Shown here in pieces: positions 44,942-56,040 of a stretch of 64,000 nucleotides of DNA (the first letter of the stretch is position 1; the number at the start of each line of letters is the position of its first letter). This stretch comes from Heligmosomoides polygyrus polygyrus (Eukaryota; Nematoda; Chromadorea; Rhabditida; Heligmosomidae), in the NCBI GenBank assembly GCA_947396885.1, contig OX377201.1, positions 65,136,983 through 65,200,982 on the forward strand. Reading direction: 5' to 3'. Made by a program: the position numbers and the translations under genes. The notes beneath the pieces were generated by a model, which searched no databases, had not been told where the DNA came from, and saw only the letters and a program-made list of their open reading frames with translations.

Positions 44942-47900
44942 ATGCAGAACTCTTCCGACGAGTCGCTTTATGACGACTACCTAGACGAGTGCCTCTACCG
45001 GCCGCAGATCTTTCTGGTCAGTGATTTTAGTGATTGGGTTGATTGGGGGGATTGATTTTCCAGTGAGTGATTTTTATCCAGTCCTCACCTCTCTTCTAAC
45101 TGATACGCGGGAAGGGCGAGCACATCTCGCTTAGTAGCGGAGGAGATACCGCCGTGCACTCATAGAGGTAGGACACTGACGTGCGTCCGAATGTGCTATC
45201 CGCCCTTTTGCTAGCCGTTCACGAATCCTAGGTCTGCACTGAGGAGTACAAGCAGCACTTTGAATCTAATGCCTACTACTAATCGCTATATCTCCAAAAC
45301 TTGAAGACCAGTGCTTCTCCGCTCATCTCATAGGCGTTGAAGGTCACGATGAAACCGTTCCATGCCCGCTACCAATAGAGATGAAGGCAAGTCGTTCGCG
45401 CAGAATCTCATTCAAGGGCAAACTTATAGCAGAAGACGTCACTTCGAAACACCTACTAGTTTCGGGACGACAGTTTACTTTCACACGAGGAGCAGGACTA
45501 CTGTCTAACGTAGAAGCTCTTTGTGGTTAGAATTTCCCTGAAAAAGGTTTTCAGCGGGGTTATGCTCAGCTAGTGTACAAATTTCATGAATTAAAGTAAG
45601 GCTGAGGACCCTGAAGAACGCTGTGTCTGACATGAGAGGATATGCAAAATAAGGAGGAGGGAGTCCCACTCGCCACATCTTCTTCCATCCGAGGGTGACG
45701 TGCCAGTTTCCCGGCTGATACCTTAAGGTTAGTTAGGGTTCGACCACCTCCGTTCCGTCTCGCTCCATCTCTACTTTCCTAGACCACTGTGACTTCAAAG
45801 TGGTCCTTGGGCGAACGACCTTTCTCACCATAAGTTTTTCTTGTTTTTCCAGGCTCTGATGAAGGCAGAGTACTTGAGAATGGCCAATACTGTTCTGCTG
45901 TCTCCTTCTGGTTCACCTCTAGAAGCAACTCTTCCAATTTGACAGGATCCCCTTTTCAGTCATGGAAGATGTTCTTCGTCGGCACTCTCGGACTGGTAAC
46001 GGCGTTGATCAGCATTGTTCACAATATGCTCCTTTTCTACACATTTAATTCTTCCAAGGTTGGTTTTAACTTTACCCAATGCAATAATAAGGCGACTAAC
46101 GTTACCAGTAGCGTCGCTGATGTCTAGAAGAGAGGCTGGAGAAAAATGTGATGCTGTACTAGGTTGCTCTCTGTCCTAGGAGGCAAACATAATGGATCGG
46201 TCCAGCTGTAACAGGGAAAGACTAGTTCAGTGTCGATCTCTGACTCTTAGTATATGCAATTGGCTGAAATGCAATACAATCCCCCGGAATTTGAGTCTTC
46301 ATGACTTCCCAGTTTACTGTGAATGTGAGTAAGAGCTGTAAATGAAGGTTCTGCTTCAACATTCGCGACCAAATTTAGAACACCCGTAGAGCTTGAATGA
46401 AGCACTCCTCTGTCGACTTCGGGTAAATGGCAGCAGCACTTTTGGTCTTGGAGTTCCAAACTCTTCCGAACTGAGCAGTCCCTTCCTGCATGTTCAGGTG
46501 CTCCGCCAAAGGAATCTCACTTATCTGATGTGCATCTCGGGTTGTGATATATTTATCTCCATCTGTTACATTGCTATCATGTGCGTTCAGGTACGTGTCC
46601 TTTCCTGTGATTTGAAGCAGCTGTCCATGACCAAAATGTCACGACGTTCCTAGTTCAGGTCTACACGGATTATTTCGAGTCTTTCACGCTGTTCTACCTG
46701 TGGCATCGGTATCTCCGAGCCGCCTTCACCGTGTCCCATATCACTCTGAGCAGCAGCTCGTTCCTGCTCATGGCCGCTACCATCGAGCGATATCTGCAGA
46801 GCACCTCCGACTGTCGGTAGGTCTTGTCGTAGCCGATTTCTGGACCAGCCCCCTATGAACTCTCTGTTCTCCAGGACTGAGGAGCTGTTCCGAATTCTGT
46901 CTAGACATCGAGCGTCTGTCGTGCTGTTTTGCTTCATCGCCAGTTGCATCTTCCGAGGAACGGTGTTTTTCGAAGTTGCGGTGAGTCCCGTGCGACAGCT
47001 GCTGGCGCCGCTCGTAGCTGCAGGCTTAGGAGACCATGCACTGCAGCAGCTTGAATCGGACTTGAATCGCTTCAGGTCGTGTACAATCCACGATGCACTG
47101 GGTTCTCCAGCATGGGTCTGGCATCGACCAAACTATTTTCGAATCCAGTCTATGACGCTGTGTGGAAGTTCTGGATTCGCAAAATCGTCACGGTCTTCCT
47201 TCCTTTCACTGGTGAGTGACGTTACTTACTTAGACACCCTTCTAAACTGGTTATTGTGAGTGCTGAGCGAGATAATGTCCAGACAGATTGCACAAAATAA
47301 GAGCTCTATTCCCTTCGAAACAGAACGCAAATGCACCAGCGACGTGCTTCGTACGTTCGCTTTTCGCTTGATGCCTCTATAAAGACGCCGCAGAATCTGA
47401 TGACGCTGCTAGTTCTCTAACAGGGAAAGGATGCAAGGTGACCACTGCGCTTTCAGATGAGGTGTATATCACGGGATGCTGCTTTGAGCGTTGATTCCAG
47501 ATAGGAATGCAGGGGTTATGGAACTCTGGCAATCTTGGCGTTGCATCATACAATAGCACGCCGGAGACGAAACCATACTGCATTCCGGAGAGGCGACTTC
47601 TTGGAACATGCGACAATGTCTTGGTGCTGTCGACTACGTACGCTCTCCCACGTTCAGCTACTCGTTTTCGTCCCCAGCAAGCTCTGCTTGTCTCCTGCGT
47701 CACTCGACGGAGAAGTAGAAAATATCGCGCGGACCTTTACGCACTCTCCTATTCAAGAGCTGTAACCGTTAGGATGGTTGCCGTAAGTCATATCGTCGTC
47801 AAGTCTCATTGAGGAATTTCCGAGCAAAACAGTGGTGCAAAATATTCTAAATCTGCCCTGTCAGTTATCGGAACTTTGATGGACTGAAGCTTTGCGTAAC

Positions 47901-50900
47901 TATTCAAATCAGTTTCTTTAAGCCTCAATTGGCTGGTATCGAGGTTGTAAGCTGTCGCAACGATGTCTTGTTGCAATCAAAACTTCTAGCGCCAGGCGGG
48001 ACCCATCCCGGATACGGGTGGGTGCTGACCGGTCCCACGAGGTGTGGATGTTGCGTTCGATCAAACGGCGCCGGCGGTGTAGCGGCGTAGAGCATTCCCG
48101 CCCGGTCAAAGTGAGGTGCGGGTTCCCTTCCGCCTGGCGCTAAAAGTTTTGATCGCAACAAAACATCGTTGTGACAGCTTACAACCTCGATACCAGTCAA
48201 TTGAGGCTTAAAGAAACTGATTTGAATCGTTTCTATCAAGACCATCAGCTTAACTGGTCCCATGCTGATATCAGCGGCCAGCTCATCCCGGATACGGGTG
48301 GGTGCTGATCGGTCCCACGAGGTGTGGATGTTGCGTTCGATCAAACGGCGCCGGTGGCGGCGTAGAGCGTTCCGCCCGGTCAGAGTGAGGTGCGGGTTCG
48401 AGTCCCGCCTGGCGCTAGAAGTTTTGATCGCAACAAGACATCGTTGTGACAGCTTTGCATAACTGTTTTCATCAGTCTGGAAAGCACGAGAGCGGTTTGA
48501 GAAACTACTTCTCCAAAGAGCTTTTCCAGTTACAGCAGCTTCAAGGACTACTGTAAAAATAGGACTGGGCGAGTTAGACAACCTAACTGGCGTTACGGAA
48601 ACAACTTAGGAGGTTCGTGATTCGTTCTCGAATGGATAAAAACATGTGTTCCGTTAGCGAAGTCAAGAGAAGGCACTGATGCCAACTGTGCCGGAGATGG
48701 CTCTGGTACTGCTAGCCGCTGAAGCGGTAAATGCAGGCGAGGATTTTAGTTGTCGGCGTGCACTGAAGCAGGATTTGTGTGGTTTCGTGGAATCGTCACA
48801 TTGCAAGCGCTACGAGAAATGCAAACTGAAAACGGTTTTCTTAAAAATCCTGTCAAACTCCAGGAGGAAGCAGTGGATGAAAATGCGGTCACGCAGCGGC
48901 GAATTTCATGCAGTTCGCTCTCTTTTCACTTCACCGCAAGTTGTTGAGCAGTGAACCGTTGTGGAACAACCCGCCACAGCTGCCCAACTTGGGCGTCGAA
49001 AGAGGCTTCCTTGGCGAAAGAAGACTGTGAAATGAAAATTGAAAAATTGAAAAAAAATAAATTGAATGTGAAATGAAAATTTTAGGCTTTTCTCTCCAAA
49101 ATGTAAGATATCCTTGACGTCTTCAGATTTGACGAGCGGCAAGAGCACTAACCTGTATTTCCGCAGGACTTTCCAGCACCACATTCGGGACGAACGTGCA
49201 TGCGAACATTTGAAGTTTTTTTTTGCTGATGGGCCTATTTCTTTGTGGAGATTTTTAAAATTTAGTAGTCCATCCTCCCGCATATTTTCGCCACTTTTAT
49301 GTACACACGCATGCCTTCGTGCATATGCACATGTAACCGTTTGTTGAATATCTGGCTCGGTGCAGCGCAGTGTTTGCTTCAGTGCTCGCTTCGTTCAATG
49401 CAGCCATCGTGTTCAGCGTCCGCCGGAGTGATCGTGATCAGACGGTGAAGGCGCTGGTGCTCTTCACCACCGTTGGCTCCAGGTTGGAACAAAAGCGTTC
49501 GTTCCTCTTCCAATGGTCCGAACCGACCGAGTGTAATGCGGTGCTTAGAGCGGAGATTACGCGACTGCGGTCTCGAGTTCGCGATGTCACCCGCATGCTG
49601 GTCATGGTCGTCTGCTGCTACCTGGCCGCCAACATCATCGACGTAGTGGTCGCTTTCTGGGAGGCAAGTCGTCATGAATCGCTTGCTTGCTCCCACCGCG
49701 GAGGCTACCCGTTTATAGACGATCGACATCGACTCGCTGTTCGCCAACGAAGGCATATACACGGTCACTACAGACATTTCATCGTTTCTTCCGATTTTGG
49801 CATGTGCGATGCGCCTTCCCATCTACACAATCAACGACAGGCAAATCAAGACCGAGGTGGGTGTAATTGCTTCTTACGGTAATTGTACGGTAGTCGTGGC
49901 AAATTGCCAGATCTGCCGACGTAATCACTCTCGCTCTAGCGTGCAGTAGATGCCATTTCCATAGTATCGACATGATTACCGATTCAGCCCACCGCACGAA
50001 GCGAACTTCTCTCGCATTCTCTGTTGAATGAAAGGGACGAGTGTCCTTTTCCGGCTGCCATGCCTCACTAGTTAGCTGACATAAGACGAAAGGTGACGCA
50101 TGCATATTGCTCCGAGTTGGCAAAGTGCAGCTGCGTGCACTTCTGCCTCACGAGAAGCTACTGCACTTCATGTTCTTCCGACCCCTTCGTCAGCATCCTA
50201 TATAATAAGCGCCTAGGGCGTCTTTCGGGTAACTTGCAGTATCTATCAACCAATGAGTATCGTCTATTGAATTTTTACCGACTTTCTGCAATTCACACAC
50301 TTCGGAGTGGGATGTCACGAACACGGTGAAGGGTGGACGTCAGGGATGTGCGGAGCTTCCGTTTGAATCTGAATTCGTGCTTGCGGCCGTTTTTAGCCAT
50401 TCCGTTCCGTTCCGTGTTCCGCTTCTTTTGGAGCCGGAAGGCGAAACGGAGAAGATGACTTATCACTCACCGATTGTTTTGCACTGACCACTGAACTTAT
50501 GCAAAACTTATACCACTCGAACTTATGAATACAAAAGATGGAAGAAAGAAATCTGCTATGCATCACTTTTTTGCTATTCTGATGCATTTTTCGAGCCGAT
50601 GGAGCATCCCGACAACGGAACAGTGTGGAGACTAAATTGAAGTCTTTTTGCGAAACAGCTCCAAATATTACCTGAAGAAGCATTGACTGTCAGCGCAAGA
50701 TGTCGGCTACCGCTAGCCGAGAGTGAACAATCTGTTATGTAAAACTAACTTTCTATTTACCTAAAGAGCGCTCCTGAAACTTAGGAATAAAACGACATAC
50801 TGCAGCACCTTGGAATCGCACATTCTTAGCAAAAACGAAGTCTGTCGGCTGGAACAGTTTGAAGATTCATGGTAAGTGAGGAGTCGCGCATCAAACCACG

Positions 50901-52435
50901 AGTTGTAGACCACCTTCTGTTCACTTTCGAATCATGAGTAGCTCTTCAAAATGGAAAGGTTTATCAGTGTTACGCAGACGAAAGGGGACTATTTGGAAAA
51001 GATATAATACTACCAAATAGTCTAACTATATCAGCCCGCACCTAAGTGCTACGATTTTTCGCCATTCCTTGATCTGACCAGATGTCCGCAGGAAATTTGA
51101 AAACCACTACGATGCTTCCCAGACAATCCTCTTCAACCCTCAGTGGGTCATTTTGGAAATCTCCACATAATTGATTGACTGGAGCATGCATATCTTTATT
51201 TTCCCTAATAATCCCAGTTCTGCCTTGGAACACCTATTCTAGCTGAAAGTTCTATAACATAACGGAAGTTTTCGAAAAGAATCGGCCTCCACGAATTGTC
51301 ATGAACTTTGACTTTGCCAGCCCATGACCGTGCTACTGTAGGTCATTGTAAGATACTGGAAGTAAGCTGTTCACTTCCAAATAGGCTCTCAAATATAAAC
51401 TTGAAAAAATGTGCCACTCTACGCTAAATATGCCTTTACTGTCCTGGTAAATGTAGGGATCCCTCATCTTTTGTTTTTTCGTTTCCGCAGATGTACCGTT
51501 AAGTTGGCATCTCAAAATTTGTAGAATTCGGTGTTTAAAACTCCGTTTCATCCAGCTTAATCTTAAGGCAAACCAGCTGCACAGCGTTATTTTTTCAGAT
51601 TTCTAGTAAAGATTCCGAAGCAGAAATCCGACCACGGAAAATAGAGTAGTATTAAAAATGTCTTCCGGCACATTACGAGCTATAGTAGCCCAATTGATTG
51701 GAACTGAAAAGCCATTTCTATTCAGCTGACTTCATTGGGGGAGGCACACCAAACGTAACCATTCTTACCATTAGTGTCACTAACTGTTCGAGGTAATGCC
51801 GATCTGTGAACATGGGGATGGTCGCCTGAATTTAGAAGTCGACGACGACAGAGACTTTCGGTCTGACCTAATAATGCTCAGGAAACGAGGAAGAATCACG
51901 CGTTCAAGGTTTTTCTGCCAAATTCAGACGTTCCTAGGTCAATTGTTCTTCTCCACTCACGTCTACCGGTAATGGCGTGGGTATTTTTTAGAACCAAAGG
52001 ATGGACAAAAACAGCAGCCGATAATTGCTTAAGAAACAAGGGTCCTTCCAAACAGGTGAATTTGTGGCATACACATCAGATGATATCGAATACCACCTCT
52101 AACAGCGTGTGGCTCGCTAAGCTCCTTACAGAGCACGGTGCCAGGTGTGCGTCTAGCTATTCTGTGAAAAATCTAAAAAGCTGTTTAAGGTCGCGCGCCA
52201 ATTTCGGCTCATGTACAGCCGCTTCTGCGGTGGATGTCCAGTTATTGGTAGAACGGCACGTCTCCAGAGGAAGTACTGCGAATCGGAGAAGGAGACTGAG
52301 AAGCTCTTCCCTCATCCGGTGAACAAATCCTCGAATTCAAGCATCCCGGTGAGTCTACTGCGAACGAATGTGAGAGTGCTCCAGTCCTTACGAAGCAGTC
52401 CGTTTAGGGTCCGCGATACGGTGTGGGGACTCTGA
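44942..52435 (+). CDS. Rhodopsin-like GPCR, FMRFamide/neuropeptide receptor-type, nine exons
   Basis: Seven-transmembrane receptor, probably in the neuronal plasma membrane and sensing a neuropeptide. Exons: 44942-45016, 45960-46058, 46498-46590, 46659-46816, 46875-46980, 47076-47211, 49371-49663, 49719-49856 and 52190-52435. They total 1344 nt (447 aa), and every junction keeps frame. The short N-terminus [17 protein letters not shown] has an NSS glycosylation site. TM1 is in exon 2 ([18 protein letters not shown]), TM2 in exon 3, TM3 in exon 4 ending ATIERYL (the DRY equivalent), and TM4 in exon 5. TM5 spans exons 6-7, TM6 is [17 protein letters not shown], and TM7 ends [13 protein letters not shown] in place of NPxxY. 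The LRLPIY-type TM7 and IRKI..FLPF before TM5 are typical of nematode FMRFamide-receptor-like proteins. Intron 7 is GC-AG, and intron 6 carries tRNA-like repeats. An alternative donor at 52349 could change the tail. The exact ligand and orthologue are unknown. Confidence 0.9.
47902..48227. repeat. tRNA-like repeat copy 5 in a 96-bp-arm palindrome (receptor intron 6)
   Basis: Arms 47902-47999 and 48132-48227 are reverse complements with about five mismatches. Each ends with the T-arm/acceptor edge GCGCCAGGCGG. Between them are CATCCCGGATACGGGTGGG and a plus-strand tRNA-like sequence at 48068-48140 with an intact acceptor stem but a damaged T loop (GGTTCCCTTCC). The left arm is thus the 3' half of one inverted copy fused into the 5' module of another. 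Confidence 0.85.
48241..48455 (+). repeat. tRNA-like repeat copy 6 (receptor intron 6)
   Basis: The 5' module (AGCTTAACTGGTCCCATGCT, CTGATATCAG, CCCGGATACGGG) is complete. The tRNA-like core at 48348-48415 has GCGCCGG/CTGGCGC, TGCGGGTTCGAGTCCCGC and a perfect B box. The 3' module AGTTTTGATCGCAACAAGAC follows. The D/anticodon region differs from copies 1-4 (GTTCCGCCCGGTCAGAGTGAGG), so two subfamilies exist. Confidence 0.85.
49664..49718 (+). other. 55-bp GC-AG intron of the receptor gene
   Basis: Exon 7 ends TGGGAG, followed by GCAAGTCGTC, a non-canonical GC donor with otherwise perfect consensus (AG/GCAAGT). The acceptor is CGTTTATAG. Removing it joins FWE to [12 protein letters not shown] in frame between TM6 and TM7. 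Reading through would introduce a TAG at 49716-49718. Confidence 0.75.
51050..51190 (+). repeat. Dispersed repeat Y, copy 2 (receptor intron 8)
   Basis: GATTTTTCGCCATTCCTTGATC, then CCAGATGTCCGCAGGAAATTTGAAAACCACTAC-type core and GGTCATTTTGGAAATCTCC. It is the best match to copy 3 at 57700-57905. The remaining intron sequence (49857-51049, 51191-52189) holds only short meaningless frames. Confidence 0.75.
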
Positions 52436-52502
52436 TATTGGCCAGGGCAAGCCTGCATTCCGGTGTGGCGAACTACGAAGAAATCCAGCGCTTCCGTGAG
52501 GG

Positions 52503-52508
52503 AATAAA
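52503..52508 (+). terminator. Candidate polyadenylation signal of the receptor gene
   Basis: AATAAA lies 68 nt after the TGA at 52433-52435. This favours a last exon that reads through the GTGAGT at 52349. Confidence 0.5.
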
Positions 52509-53092
52509 GCTGTGAACGAGCTGCAGTGGGTACACTCATCAATCTCCCTCTCGACAGCCGCCGAACATGCAGGGTTGAAAATCCCTGCAGAAAGCCTGCG
52601 GGCAGAATGCCAGGAAGAAGGAGATCCCCAAGAAGCGCCAATAATTTGTAACGATGTCGACGGTTGTTTTCTATTGTTTATGTTTATGTTTATTCCGGCC
52701 AATAACGATAACATAAACGGTTAGGAATACGAATACGATATTTGTGATTCGCCAAGTATGTATAATAGCAACGTGAACAAAAAAACGCCATTTACGGCAA
52801 GTGAGGTCAGCGAAGCTCGAGAGCAGCCCTAGATTTCTGCGGTATCGAAAAGATTGAAGGAAAGAAAGAAATGTAATTGAATAGTAAATATAGTAAATAT
52901 TACTTCACAAATAAATTCAAATTTACTGAAGACGCTGGCGCTACGACCTACTGAGCACTTTATCCTGGAGCGGGCCCTATCTTTAGATGAATTTATATAA
53001 ATGTGAATGTGTGCGTGAAGGTAAATCTAAATATGTTCATGAATATGTTATTAAAGGCTACGCTCTCTAACACTGTGCTTCGGACAGTTGCG
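52509..53092. other. Intergenic, no gene recognised
   Basis: AT-rich. A run of imperfect GTTTATGTTTATG and AATAACGATAACATAAACGG lies at 52675-52725. No gene is supported. Confidence 0.5.
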
Positions 53093-53640
53093 TCACAGAG
53101 AATGACAGAAGCATGAAAAACGAGCCTTTAAAGGTGAAAGCATATTTTGGAGTCGTCCGCATAAATAGAACACAATACTTCGCGAGGAAGGCCATTCGGT
53201 AGGTCGTTGATGAAAATTAGAAACATGGGCGGTCCCACGTCCCCTGAGGAACTCCACTTCTAGTTTCGTAGGTGTCCGATGTGGCACCGTTGACTAAAAC
53301 TGTCTGTGTTCGCTCAGTTAAAAACGACTGTAGAAAACTAAACAGGTATCCGTCAAGTCCGTACGCTCTTAGTTTGGCAGGTAAAAAGAAGAATCGACGA
53401 AAGCTTTGGTATAGTCAAGATAACAGACCGTAACGCGTCCGTTAGAGTCGATTATCTTTTTCCAAACGATACCGTTGGGAAAGGGCAGTTAGAGTAGATT
53501 TCCGCTCAAGGAATCCGTGTTGTGCCTCTGTGAGAAGATTATTTTCTCGCAAGCAACCATGAATCTGGCTACGTGCTCTCCTGTCTAAAAATTTGCCTAT
53601 CGAATATGTGAGACCACCGATAATAAAGAATTGAACGAAT
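53093..53640 (-). mobile_element. CR1/Jockey-like LINE reverse transcriptase fragment
   Basis: In minus-strand order the motifs are AQHGFLERKSTL near 53520, a damaged catalytic-domain entry, LRAYGLDGYLFSFLQSFLTERTQ near 53350, TRSGVPQGT near 53245, then in a shifted frame FLIFINDLP and IYADDSKIC near 53150. SGVPQGS, FLIFINDLP and YADD are diagnostic of the CR1/Jockey group. This is a different LINE lineage from the RTE elements in the window. Frameshifts and a missing 3' end make it a relic. Confidence 0.8.
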
Positions 53641-54003
53641 ACGCGTGAATGCGCTCAGAGCAGAAATCCGCAGCACAATCCAGCCTACCGCACTCTTAAC
53701 ACCTAGGATCAGGCATTGGAAAAGGTGGCAAGCTTAACTGTAAGAGACTGGATGGGACAGGGCACTGTTATGAACCATCTCGTCAACAGCTGCTGAGGCC
53801 CGTGAGGATAGCAATTATTGGAAACCCTTCTTGACCTTCTTCGTCGCTGTGTCCATGCTGAAACTGCGCGCTGCTACTCACTCATGAACGTTGCATTAAT
53901 TGGAAGCTGAATTTTAGGTTAAGTAGTAGTTTCGGTTAGCAACTGTGTCTCGGTGAATACCTATCTATGACATTGCGACATTATATCCCAGCCATGCCTT
54001 CTA
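53641..54003. other. Spacer, no gene recognised
   Basis: Nothing supported up to the mariner end. Confidence 0.45.
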
Positions 54004-54080
54004 TTAGGTTGTAACGAAATAAATGGCACTGAACCACTGTAAATTTAAACAGTTAATATCTCGGCATGTAGGCAAGTTTA

Positions 54081-55134
54081 TTAATCGAAATAAAAACCTT
54101 CTGATTCTACACATCTTTGCCAACGTGACACAAGCTTTCTTATCTCAGTAAAATAAAAATCAGAAGTTCTGGAATTGACGGAATCTTCGAAGGCACTTTC
54201 GGCATCCTGTTGGTATTTGAATATTTTCCCTACCAAGAAGTCGCCAAGATGCTTGAAGAAATGGTAGTCTGTTGGGGAGAGGTCGGGAGAAAACGGAGGA
54301 TGTGATAGAGTTTCAATGCTCAGCTCCCATGTAGCACGAATGACGTTGCAATTTCTGCAACGTCATTCGTGCTACATGGGGGGCGAGCATTGTCGTGCTG
54401 AAGGAGAACTCGCCTTCGGTTTACCAAGGCTGGCCGGATATCCTTCAACTTTTCCATAATTTCTTCAATTTCAATGCAGTACTTCTCTGCCGTGATGGAT
54501 TCACCGGGAGGGAGGAAGCTGTGGTGAATAATTCCCAGCGAACACCACCATACTGTCACCATTACTTTCTTTTGGTGCAATTCCGGCTTCGCAAAAATCT
54601 TGGGCTCTCATCGCTGTCCACCCACTGTGCCGATCGTCGCCTGTTGTCGTACATTATCCATTTCTCGTCACAGGTTACGATGCGATCAAGGAATGGGTCC
54701 GTTTCGTTCCGTAGAAGCAGTGCGGACGAGATCTCATATCGTCGGTTCCTTTGCTCTTCAGACAGCTCGTGAGGCACCCATCTTTCCAGCTTTTTGGTCT
54801 TTCCAATTTCCTTCAGATGCCGGGCAGCTGTGCTGTGACTGACGCCAAGAACCTTCGCTATCTCCCTGGTACCTTTGTGTGGATCCTCCTCTACCATATC
54901 TCTCAGCTTGTCCTCATCAACATCACTATGCCTCCCACGACCTTCATGTTCTTCCAAGCTCTCATCTCCATTCCGGAACTTCTGATACCAACGATACGCC
55001 ATCCGAATTGTAGAACATCCTTGACCGAATGCGGCGTTGATCTTCTCGTCCGCCTCCTTAGCTGTAGTGCCCAGCTTGAACTCATACAAGTAAATGCCTC
55101 GGATTACCCTTTTATCCATCTGCAAAAAAGTCAA
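54081..55134 (-). pseudogene. Mariner (DD34D) transposase, two frameshifts and an internal inverted duplication
   Basis: 55134-54562 encodes the helix-turn-helix region, the mariner signature WVPHELSEEQ and the first catalytic aspartate in TCDEKW. The likelier start is the second Met at 55119. A 1-nt frameshift near 54600 precedes the PELHQKKVMVTVWW block (54580-54320), which reaches the second aspartate in QHDNARP. An extra C in the C-run after this motif shifts the frame again. Next is an inverted copy of the preceding 25 bases, and then SHPPFSPDLSPTDYHFF with the third aspartate. The end is at 54081-54083. The enzyme cannot be made. Confidence 0.9.
54326..54380. repeat. Perfect 25-bp hairpin inside the mariner coding region
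   Basis: 54326-54350 (CCCATGTAGCACGAATGACG..) and 54356-54380 are exact reverse complements around ATTTC. The right copy encodes, on the minus strand, the native HVARMTLQ region. The left copy has no counterpart in the family and must be an inverted duplication. Confidence 0.9.
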
Positions 55135-55306
55135 TAAAACTCTAAAGTTTTCCCACTTTTACATAGAAAATTGGTACTCACCGGTAGAGCAAAGTTTGCG
55201 CTTCTAAATGATATGCCACATGTTACGGTTTGTTCTTGATCAAACGCGTAAAGATGCGCCAAAAAATGGCGCGAGCCAGTGCCATTTAGTTCGTTACAAC
55301 CTAATA

Positions 55307-56040
55307 GAAATAGGTCGAGGATCTCGATCCGGGGTCCCGCCTAGGCCAGCCAAGCCTTCCTTCCCTCCGGAGTCGGTGAGTTAGTACCAGATTGGTCTGG
55401 AAAGTATAAATCACTGAATTGTTTATCGGCAGACCATCTACTGTCCTTGTACAGGCCAAATACAGCTCCATTAAAATACCTCCGGATAAGACGCGACTCC
55501 CGATTTTACGCAGATCTTTTCGGAAACCGGCTTGGCTACCTTTTCACGAATAAAACCACTGCGGTTGGAATGATTTGGGTATGACGCTAACGCATCATAT
55601 CTAAACTTTTGCTGCCTCGTTCATAGTGAAGAGCAGCACCGGGATGTGTTAGATGCTTTATGTTTAAGTTGTTTCGACATTTTTTGCGTGTGCGCACCCC
55701 ATAAGTGTTCATAGTCGGTAATATGTCGCACACAGCATAATCGGCATAATACACCAGGGCCTAGACTCGCTTACCGGCCGATAACGGTATATCGGTTATC
55801 GTATCTCTGTACCTCTCTATATCACTTACTACGTACGTAGGAGGTGAATCTGCCGTGAGATGATACCGGCGGTATCATTGATGAATCTGACCCAGGTAGC
55901 CATTAGAAGCGGTCGTAGGTTAGAAGATATCCTTTCCGAACTCGGGTTCAAACTAATGGTAAGATTACCCACAACAATGTTTTGCGTATTTGTTTTAAGC
56001 TTAGAGTGACTGATATAGGTGCTATATGCTGTTACAGGAA
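55307..56040. other. Intergenic, no gene recognised
   Basis: CAGGGCCTAGACTCGCTTACC near 55757, followed by CCGATAACGGTATATCGGTTATCG, might be a hAT-type terminus plus palindrome. No partner end was found. Confidence 0.4.

Larger units (their letters stand above)
54004..55304 (-). mobile_element. Mariner-family transposon, 1301 bp, mutated
   Basis: The inverted ends start TTAGGTTGTAACGAA and match over 28 bp with one difference. TA duplications lie at 54002-54003 and 55305-55306. The size is normal for mariner. The transposase lies on the minus strand and is broken, so the copy needs an outside transposase to move. Confidence 0.95.

Noticed and set aside
50340..50460. hAT transposon end (CAGGGATGTGCGGAGC)
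   Set aside because: It looks like a hAT terminus, but no matching inverted end, 8-bp duplication or transposase was found.
52512..52724. 70-codon frame downstream of the receptor
   Set aside because: It is out of phase with the receptor and overlaps the candidate polyadenylation region.
55757..55800. Second possible hAT end (CAGGGCCTAGACTCGC)
   Set aside because: No partner terminus or coding remnant is visible.
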